Source: Corallococcus exercitus (GTDB lineage Bacteria; Myxococcota; Myxococcia; Myxococcales; Myxococcaceae). From it: DNA of 46,053 nucleotides. Location of the stretch: contig NZ_RAVW01000016.1 of assembly GCF_003611585.1 (NCBI RefSeq), forward strand, positions 1 through 46,053, given 5' to 3'. The notes below the pieces were generated by a model. The model worked only from the letters and a program-made list of their open reading frames with translations, was not told where the DNA came from and did no database searches. The translations under genes were made by a program, and so were the position numbers. Positions 40,491 through 46,053 of the stretch are shown here, one piece after another (within the stretch, counting starts at the first letter, position 1; each line of letters starts with the position of its first letter).

Positions 40491-41678
40491 TCAATGGGCC
40501 TCGGGGGCCTGGAGGGAGCTTCCCCCCATCGCGTCCAACCGCTGTCCCAGCGCTTGCAGGGTCAGGACGGCGGGCGACGCCTGCGTCAGCTCCACGTCGA
40601 CAAAGCCGCTCATCCCATGTTGGAGCACGAGCGGACCGGGTGGGACGGCGGGAATGGACAGCTCCACGCGGACCCGTCCCTCGCGCAGCTCGCTGGCCAC
40701 GTGGGAGACCGTGACGGGCAGCTTGCCGAAGTGGAGCCAGGGGAAGCCATCGAAGCGGACGAAAGCGCGTTGGCCGGAATGGATGCGTGCGATGGCCGCG
40801 CTCGGTGAGAAGGCCGCCACCACCCGGAGATTTCCGGGCGGGAGGATGGACGCCAGGCTCTCGCCCTCGTGAACGTAGCGATCCAACTGGAGCGGTACGC
40901 GCTCCGCGAGCTGCCCCTCCACCGGGGCCCGGATGCGGCGCCGCTCGATCTCGTGGGTCAGGCGCTCGATGAGCCATCGGTCGCTGTCAATCTCTCCATC
41001 GAGCAGGGAGAGGTCTCGCTTGAGCCGCTCGAGCGTGACCTGGCGAGCGCCTTCGGAGAGGCGGGAGTCCCGCGCGGTGCGCGCCATCGCGATCCGGAAC
41101 ACCTCCGACTGGGCCTGTTGCTGCTGGGCGCGTGCCACGGCCAGCTCTCGCTCCGCCTCTGATGCGAAGCCCTGCGACAGGAGCGTGCCCACCCGCGCGG
41201 CCTCGCTGTGGGCCTGCGCGGTCAACGTCCCGGACTGCTCCTGACGGAGCCGCGCCTCTTCCAGCAGCAGGCGTGCGTTTTCCGTGACGTCCTGCTGCAA
41301 GGACAACTCAATCCGGTATTCTTTATCCAGGAGCGCTCGCTGGACGATACGCGCATCGCGGCGCGCCTTGGCCTCCTCCAACTCGAGGCGCTGGGATTCG
41401 GCGTCGAGTTCGAAGAGCAGCTCACCCTTGGACACCGCCCGGTTCAGCTCGGAGACATGGATTCGCGCGATGCGTCCCGACACCGGGGCTTCGATGGGAT
41501 AGGCCGTCTGGCTGACCTCCACCCGTGCGGGAGCGGACTCCGAGACGAGGACCCTGGCGGAGAAGAACCACACCGTCCACAGCCCTATCACCAGCACCCC
41601 TGTCAGCATCCAACCCAGGATTCGCCAGAGCGAGTCCGCGCGAAGCGATTCGAGCGTGTTCGAGAAGTCCGATGCCAT
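40491..41678 (-). CDS. HlyD-family membrane-fusion adaptor
   Basis: A 395-aa periplasmic adaptor, first gene of the operon. One membrane anchor (about 20-42; GWMLTGVLVIGLWTVWFFSA), a biotinyl-lipoyl half-motif (YPIEAPVSGRIARIHVSEL), a long coiled coil (about 95-240) and the second half-motif (RIRAPVEGQLAERVPLQLD) are visible, then a beta-barrel. It links the ABC exporters to an outer-membrane channel, as in type I secretion and NHLM-type export. No TolC-type gene is in the operon, so a TolC elsewhere is expected. Confidence 0.92.
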   Translation of the reverse strand: MASDFSNTLESLRADSLWRILGWMLTGVLVIGLWTVWFFSARVLVSESAPARVEVSQTAYPIEAPVSGRIARIHVSELNRAVSKGELLFELDAESQRLELEEAKARRDARIVQRALLDKEYRIELSLQQDVTENARLLLEEARLRQEQSGTLTAQAHSEAARVGTLLSQGFASEAERELAVARAQQQQAQSEVFRIAMARTARDSRLSEGARQVTLERLKRDLSLLDGEIDSDRWLIERLTHEIERRRIRAPVEGQLAERVPLQLDRYVHEGESLASILPPGNLRVVAAFSPSAAIARIHSGQRAFVRFDGFPWLHFGKLPVTVSHVASELREGRVRVELSIPAVPPGPLVLQHGMSGFVDVELTQASPAVLTLQALGQRLDAMGGSSLQAPEAH

Positions 41679-41977
41679 GGTCCTGGGTCCGCCCCTACCG
41701 GATGACGCGAAGTGGTCCGGACTAAAGCACGAAAGGCAGGCCAGGCTCGAATCGGAGGGAATCCTTCTCTGTCAATGGGTTTGGGCCGAGTGAGTCATTG
41801 TTTGGGCCCGCATGGATCCGCGCGCGTCTCGGCGTTGAGGGCGAGGGCTGGAGCGGAGGGGCCGCTTGAGCCCATTGGGTATGCGCCGACCCTGAATCGC
41901 GCGCACCCCCGCACCTGCATGGAGGCCAGAACAGGCGACCTCGGCATGGACTGAAGCGCCGACGTGCGAGTCCTGGC
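41679..41977. other. Promoter region of the peptide-export operon
   Basis: A 299-bp gap between the first operon gene and a gene transcribed toward it on the same strand. It should carry the operon promoter on the minus strand and the 3' end of the upstream unit. I see no clear promoter consensus and no gene. Confidence 0.4.
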
Positions 41978-42511
41978 TCAGAACGGAGCGCCGACGACGT
42001 CAACCTTCACCTTGCCACTGTTGATGCTGACGACGAGCGTGCGGATGATCTCCTGCCGCTGCTCCGGGGTGAGCTGGGACAGCAGCGGGCGCAGCTCCTG
42101 CCGCTGCGCCTCGCTCCATCGCCCGGTGGCCACCGCGTTCTCCACCAACCCTCGCCCCTGGTTGAACGCGGCCACGCTCTGCGGGGTTGGCTCGGGGGGC
42201 CGAGGCTCCGGCGCGGAGGACGTTGGCGCGGAGGTGGCGGCGCGCAGCTCCTCCTTGAGGATCTGACGGATCTCCTCGCGCAGCCCGGCGGTGTCCACCG
42301 CCACTGTCGTGCGCAGGGACGGCGCCTCCGCGGTGGGCTGGCAGGCCTCGAGCTTTCGCAGGGCCTCCTCCAGCCGGGCCTCCTGCCGCTCCAGTGCTTC
42401 GGACCGCACGGCGCGCCCCTCCGCGGGCCCGAGCCAGGCAGCGGCGGCGAAGCCCGCGGCTCCGGAGAGGATGGCGACGCCCACGAAGGGCCACAGGCGG
42501 GAGGTGCTCAT
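41978..42511 (-). CDS. Small membrane-anchored coiled-coil protein
   Basis: A 177-aa protein from ATG 42511. One N-terminal hydrophobic helix (about 8-27) is followed by a predicted coiled coil with regular Glu/Leu/Arg (ALERQEARLEEALRKLEA), a Pro-rich linker (PEPRPPEPTPQS) and a C-terminal helical domain containing RWSEAQRQELRPLLSQLTPEQRQEIIR, reminiscent of the LTPEQR motif of CpxP/Spy-like periplasmic proteins (about residues 131-157). No named family is claimed. It would face the periplasm. It is followed on the minus strand by the peptide-export operon, with 299 bp between. Confidence 0.65.
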   Translation of the reverse strand: MSTSRLWPFVGVAILSGAAGFAAAAWLGPAEGRAVRSEALERQEARLEEALRKLEACQPTAEAPSLRTTVAVDTAGLREEIRQILKEELRAATSAPTSSAPEPRPPEPTPQSVAAFNQGRGLVENAVATGRWSEAQRQELRPLLSQLTPEQRQEIIRTLVVSINSGKVKVDVVGAPF

Positions 42512-42551
42512 GGGCGCGTTTCCACTCCGGGACGCGGGGGACTCGAAGGGA

Positions 42552-42944
42552 TTACGGCGTCTTCGGGTCGTACTTCGACACGGTCTCGATGGTGATGTCC
42601 GTGCACTCGCCGAACGCATCCCACGTGAAGTAGAGGAACGAGTCGCTGGCCAGCGCGCGCGCCGCCGCGACGAAGGCGGGCCGGTAGGAGTAGCAGCTGA
42701 CGTAGGTGCCGGAAGCGTCCTGCGCGAAGACGGTGACGGCGTCGCCGCCCGCATAGGTCGTCGTCGCGACGCCGATGTACTGCTTGGTGTCAGCCGAGGC
42801 ACGGGCCGCGCCGAGGCTGCCCATCGCGGTCCGGGTCGAGAGGGTGATGGACACGAGCACAGGGGTCTTCGCACCGGCCCAGGCCGTGCCGCCAAGCCCC
42901 AACGCCGCAACCGCCAGCCCCGCGATGAGTGTCTGCTTCTTCAT
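42552..42944 (-). CDS. Small secreted protein, unknown function
   Basis: A 130-aa protein from ATG 42944 (MKKQTLIAGLAVAALGLGGTAWA) with a clean Sec signal peptide, cleavage after TAWA. The mature part is beta-rich, with Cys at YVSCYSYRP and GECTDITI that could pair. No domain recognised. It lies 40 bp upstream of the coiled-coil protein gene on the same strand and may share its transcript. Confidence 0.7.
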   Translation of the reverse strand: MKKQTLIAGLAVAALGLGGTAWAGAKTPVLVSITLSTRTAMGSLGAARASADTKQYIGVATTTYAGGDAVTVFAQDASGTYVSCYSYRPAFVAAARALASDSFLYFTWDAFGECTDITIETVSKYDPKTP

Positions 42945-43046
42945 GGTGTTTTCCCTCTGGAATGACGTAGCCGAAGAGCCACGGGAGAGCGGCCTGCGTA
43001 GCGGACCGTTTCACCCTCCGTCAAGCAAGGAAAACACTGAATTCGA

Positions 43047-43080
43047 GAACGCCCTCCACGGTCGACCGTGGAGGGCGTTC
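43047..43080. terminator. Long palindromic terminator
   Basis: A perfect 34-bp palindrome: GAACGCCCTCCACGG (43047-43061), TCGA centre, and the exact complement to 43080. It sits 22 bp after the stop of the lipoprotein gene at 43103-43606. No T-run follows directly, so the termination role is likely but not certain. Confidence 0.7.
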
Positions 43081-43102
43081 CTCACGCGGGTTGCGTCAGC
43101 GT

Positions 43103-43606
43103 CTACCAGCTCCCGTCGTAGCCAGTGCCCGTCCTGAGGGTCAGGTAGGTCTCATCGCAGCGATGGTCGATGTTGCCATTCGCATCGTAGTCGCACTCAT
43201 AGGTGCCACTTCCGATGTAATAGCTGTGACCGCCCGCCTGCAGGGTGGTGCTGAGATTGCTGTTCATCGACTGGTTGTATTTGTAGTCGTAGTACGTGGA
43301 CTTGTAGTTCAGCTGGAGGGCCGAGCTCAGGTTGACGGGGATGGTGCGCGCGCGGTCGGCCCAGAAGGTGGCGTAGTAGGCCGTCTCCACGTGGACGTAA
43401 TACGTGTCCTGGTAGCGCGCGGTTTCGATCGCCTCCAGGGTGACGAAGGGCACCCCGGCCAGCGCATCGCGGTTCTCGGCGGTGGGGGTGCCGCTCCTCG
43501 GCTCCGCCACCTCCGGCTGCTGCGCACCGGGGACATCGGTCTCCGGCTGGCAGGCAAACATCAGGGGGAGCAGCGCGAGGGTTGCGGCAAGGAAGGTTCG
43601 GTTCAT
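43103..43606 (-). CDS. Small lipoprotein, unknown function
   Basis: A 167-aa protein from ATG 43606 (MNRTFLAATLALLPLMFAC); lipobox LMFAC with Cys19. A Pro/Glu spacer (PETDVPGAQQPEVAEPRSG) leads to a domain rich in Tyr (YQDTYYVHVETAYYATFW, then KSTYYDYKYNQS) with two Cys. Tyr-rich beta sequence suggests a surface or binding role, but there is no recognised domain. It is followed by a strong palindrome and then the small secreted protein gene. Confidence 0.7.
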   Translation of the reverse strand: MNRTFLAATLALLPLMFACQPETDVPGAQQPEVAEPRSGTPTAENRDALAGVPFVTLEAIETARYQDTYYVHVETAYYATFWADRARTIPVNLSSALQLNYKSTYYDYKYNQSMNSNLSTTLQAGGHSYYIGSGTYECDYDANGNIDHRCDETYLTLRTGTGYDGSW

Positions 43607-43799
43607 GGGGTCGAGGTGAGGCTCTGGGTGGACAGTCATTGGGCCGGGATGGCCGGCTTGAATGGAATGAGTCCGCAGGGGGAAAAACAATGCGGGAAAT
43701 CCGCGAAATCAGACTTTAAGAATCCCAGACGCGCGTGGATGAAATCTCGCGCTCTGACTGTAAAGCCTGTCCTCGAACCCAATGACAGCGCCCCTGGCT

Positions 43800-45731
43800 T
43801 CAGTGCCCCCAGGTCCCCGAGTTCCAGAGCGGGGTGACGCCGTCCTTGTCGTAGAGGACGAGGTTGCCGTCGTTCTGGAGGATCAGATAGGCGCCCGGGT
43901 GCCCCCAGGTCATGCTGGACCAGACATCCGCGCCCACTGTCGGGCTGCTGGTGCGGTAGACCACGAAGTTGCCATCGTCCTGCATGTGGGCGGACAGCGC
44001 TCCCCTGCCCCCGGTATTCGCCGTCCACAGGGCGCTCGTCGCGTCCCAGAGCACCAGGTTCCCGTCACCCTGCAGGACGAGCGAGAACCGGCGGTCGTTC
44101 GACCACAACGCCTGCCCCAGCGAGAGGCTCTGGCCGGCGACGAGGATGTTCGTCCCCACACCCACGGCCTGCCAGGCGGCGGTCACGGAGGCGATGTCCG
44201 CCGGGCCGTACCCGAGCTGCGCGGCGGCCTGCTCCGTGGCCAGCTTCGCGTCGGCGAACGTGGCCATCGTCTTGCCGAGCAGCAGCACCGTGTTGGCCCG
44301 GTGGAAGATCTGGGCCGCCTTGGCGATGCCAATCCCTCGCACGACGAGGGTGGAGCGGCCCCGTGGATGCTGGCCGCCCTGGGACAGCAGGTAGAACGCC
44401 AGGTTGGGGATGCCCGAGCTGTAGTGGACGTCCGTGAACGGGCTGAAGGTCTGGTCGTAGTAGTCCAACGACTGACCGTCGAGCCGCGGGTCGTTCATGT
44501 AGCGGAGGGCATCGCCAGGCGTGAAGGGGGTGTAGATTTCCTCCGCGCACTTCCAGGTGTTGGCGTTCACCACCTGGCCGTTCCGGTACCACTCGCACAC
44601 GCTGCCCATGATGTCTGACATTGACTCGTTCAGGGCACCGGGCTCGGCGAAGTACAACAGGTTGGAGGTGGAGATGGTGAGCCCATGGGTCACCTCATGC
44701 GCTGTCACGTCCAGCGCGTTGACCATGTTGCCGAACGTCACGCCGTCGCCGTCCCCGTACAGCATCTGCTTCTTGGAGCCGCTCCACGCCGCGTTGGCGT
44801 AGCCGCTTCCGTAGTGGACCGAGCTGACGAGCTTGGACCCGGCGCCGTCGTAGGAGTCGCGGTTGAAGAGGCTCCTGTAGCAGTCGTAGGTCGTCCCGAG
44901 CAGGTCGTAATTGGTATTGACCGTGGAGTCCGCGACCGCCGCGCCGCCCTCCGCCCGGACGAGGGTTCCCGGGAGGTTCGCGGAGCCGCCGTGGTTGACG
45001 TCGTACACCTCCCGGCTCTTGAGCGTGTAGATGTTCGGCAGCCGCTGCACGACCGCCCCACTCACGGCGTTGATGACGACATCCTCATCCACCGCCCTCC
45101 CGTCCTTGCCCGGTCCCGTCACGTTCACCCGGTACACGAGTTCGAGCTTGTCACCCGCCGGCCAGTAGGCCATCCGCGGATGCGGCTCGACCTCCACCCG
45201 GTCGAGCCGCGCGGAGTCCCGCCGGGCCACCGCGATGGCGTCCTCGGGGCTGAGCCGCGCGTCTCGCGGCGCGTCGAGATCGGCGCGAGCGTTGCCGTGG
45301 ACCGCGTAGACGGCGTCATTCCTCGTGTGGAGGACGAGCGCGGCGCCCAGGACCTCGCGACCATTCTTGCGCTGCGCATAGACGAAGTGCCGGTCGCCAA
45401 TGCCATCCGTGACGACCCGCTGGAAGGCGAGCTCCGCGGGGTCCGCGTGGAACACCTTGCTCACCGCCAGGAGCGAGGGACGCAGCGCGCGGACCTCAGC
45501 CTCCTCGGTCCTCTCCTGTCCGCCAAGCCGGAGCTGGCCGAAGTTCCCATTCGCGAACGTGGGCACCTGGCCCGGGTCGGCACCCAACACCTGGAGTTCG
45601 GAAATCCGGACGCCAGGGGAGGCTTCCGGCTGGGCGTCGTTGCGCGGCTCGTGTTCTTCCGTCCCCTGGCAGGCCGAAAGGCCGACCAGGAGGCCCAGGG
45701 TCGCGAGGCTGCGAAATCGATAAGCGGTCAT
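43800..45731 (-). CDS. M4 (thermolysin-like) metalloprotease with B-lectin tail
   Basis: A 643-aa lipoprotein from ATG 45731 (a GTG at 45740 is in frame), with lipobox LSAC at Cys21. An FTP/PepSY-type propeptide (about 45-230) precedes the M4 catalytic domain: zinc ligands H345, H349 (TAHEVTHGLT), catalytic E346, and third ligand E369 (GALNESMSD). The C-terminal 110 residues are a bulb-type mannose-lectin fold with three QxDxNxVxY-like sites (LQGDGNLVLW, MQDDGNFVVY, LQNDGNLVLY). It probably digests prey or matrix protein at the cell surface while bound to sugars (inference). The start overlaps the upstream gene's stop (TGATG), so the two are translationally coupled. Confidence 0.92.
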   Translation of the reverse strand: MTAYRFRSLATLGLLVGLSACQGTEEHEPRNDAQPEASPGVRISELQVLGADPGQVPTFANGNFGQLRLGGQERTEEAEVRALRPSLLAVSKVFHADPAELAFQRVVTDGIGDRHFVYAQRKNGREVLGAALVLHTRNDAVYAVHGNARADLDAPRDARLSPEDAIAVARRDSARLDRVEVEPHPRMAYWPAGDKLELVYRVNVTGPGKDGRAVDEDVVINAVSGAVVQRLPNIYTLKSREVYDVNHGGSANLPGTLVRAEGGAAVADSTVNTNYDLLGTTYDCYRSLFNRDSYDGAGSKLVSSVHYGSGYANAAWSGSKKQMLYGDGDGVTFGNMVNALDVTAHEVTHGLTISTSNLLYFAEPGALNESMSDIMGSVCEWYRNGQVVNANTWKCAEEIYTPFTPGDALRYMNDPRLDGQSLDYYDQTFSPFTDVHYSSGIPNLAFYLLSQGGQHPRGRSTLVVRGIGIAKAAQIFHRANTVLLLGKTMATFADAKLATEQAAAQLGYGPADIASVTAAWQAVGVGTNILVAGQSLSLGQALWSNDRRFSLVLQGDGNLVLWDATSALWTANTGGRGALSAHMQDDGNFVVYRTSSPTVGADVWSSMTWGHPGAYLILQNDGNLVLYDKDGVTPLWNSGTWGH

Positions 45732-46029
45732 CAGTTGCACCCCTGGCTCGACAGCCAGTTCACGCCCCGGGTCCTATCGGTCGTGCCGTTCGGCCCGCCG
45801 CCGTCCACGTTCGAGAAGGACATGGACACGGCGCTCCCCGTGGACTGGTTGGTGATCTCCATCGTCAGGTTGTTGGGGATGAGCGCGGTGGAGTTCGGAT
45901 AGTTCGCACCGATGGAGTAGCGCAGCCGGCCGATGGGAAGGCTCGCGCAGCCGGCCATCTTGTTTTCGAGCTGCAGCCAGTTGCCACGGTTGAAGTTGGC
46001 GTCCTGGGGCACCAGGTTCGCCCGCCCTC
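45731..46029 (-). CDS. Gene truncated by contig end, partner of the protease
   Basis: Only the C-terminal 99 codons lie in the window. Visible parts are NWLQLENKMAGCASLP, then IGRLRYSIGANYPNSTALI, a beta-rich region ending LSSQGCN. The apparent start GTG (46034-46036) lies in adapter sequence, so the real start is off the contig. It overlaps the protease start by TGATG, a coupled pair. No domain is recognised in the visible part; a two-Cys region suggests export. Confidence 0.6.
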
Positions 46030-46053
46030 CTGTCACTTATACACATCTCCGAG
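46030..46053. other. Untrimmed Nextera-type adapter at contig end
   Basis: The last 24 bases agree with the Tn5 mosaic-end/Nextera adapter CTGTCTCTTATACACATCT plus CCGAG, with one mismatch (A at 46035 instead of T). This is library-derived, not genomic. Confidence 0.9.

Noticed and set aside
41722-42003. Second precursor peptide upstream of the export operon
   Set aside because: No ribosome site and no Gly-Gly leader; Arg/Pro-rich random-like sequence.

Overview
The window is GC-rich DNA with the gene content of a fruiting myxobacterium (Myxococcaceae, e.g. Myxococcus, Corallococcus or Pyxidicoccus). Evidence for this is a Ser/Thr-kinase type C-terminal tail, many lipoproteins, a SitA-like lipoprotein toxin with its immunity partner, Kelch/Cys-rich surface lipoproteins, two-component systems and a thermolysin-like protease with a lectin tail. 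Assignment to genus is inference.

Left part (1-14830) is an accessory, conflict-rich island. After a kinase-tail fragment and a probable pseudokinase comes a 1182-bp cassette bounded by long inverted repeats and a 4-bp CTAG duplication; it carries a lipoprotein gene between two inverted fragments of an IS5-like element. A tandem array of about 60-bp units then leads into a sitA/sitI-like toxin/immunity pair. Copies of the same repeat lie after that pair, and a partial copy lies after the next gene, an AT-richer 847-aa helicase fused to a PD-(D/E)XK nuclease. A 22-bp perfect direct repeat also brackets the helicase. A tRNA/tmRNA-like 3' end with a strong terminator follows, then a TIR-membrane-WD40 protein with a small HNH-like partner. 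An IS701-family element with a broken transposase sits exactly on that partner's stop codon.

Middle part (14831-31600) is more ordinary chromosome: a Kelch lipoprotein pseudogene; a histidine kinase / sigma54 regulator / phosphate-type porin operon facing a SulP anion transporter across a palindrome-rich intergenic region; a GNAT-histidine kinase fusion; an aldo/keto reductase; lipoproteins; a Tat-exported amidase; and a serine hydrolase. Within it is a 78-aa SelW/Rdx-family selenoprotein read through an in-frame UGA.

Right part I (31800-41678) is the most striking locus: eight minus-strand genes that look like one operon for a modified, exported peptide. In order of transcription they are an HlyD-type adaptor, a C39-peptidase ABC exporter, a second ABC exporter with a degenerate peptidase-like domain, an enterochelin-esterase-like hydrolase, a 59-aa precursor peptide with a Gly-Gly leader, a ferritin-like di-iron protein, a DUF3088 protein and a luciferase-like flavin monooxygenase. 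The first four genes are joined by 1-nt gaps or ATGA overlaps. I do not recognise this combination as a named RiPP class.

Right part II (41978-46053) holds small secreted proteins and lipoproteins and an M4 metalloprotease-lectin lipoprotein coupled to an upstream gene that is cut by the contig end. The last 24 bases are untrimmed Nextera-type adapter, not genome.
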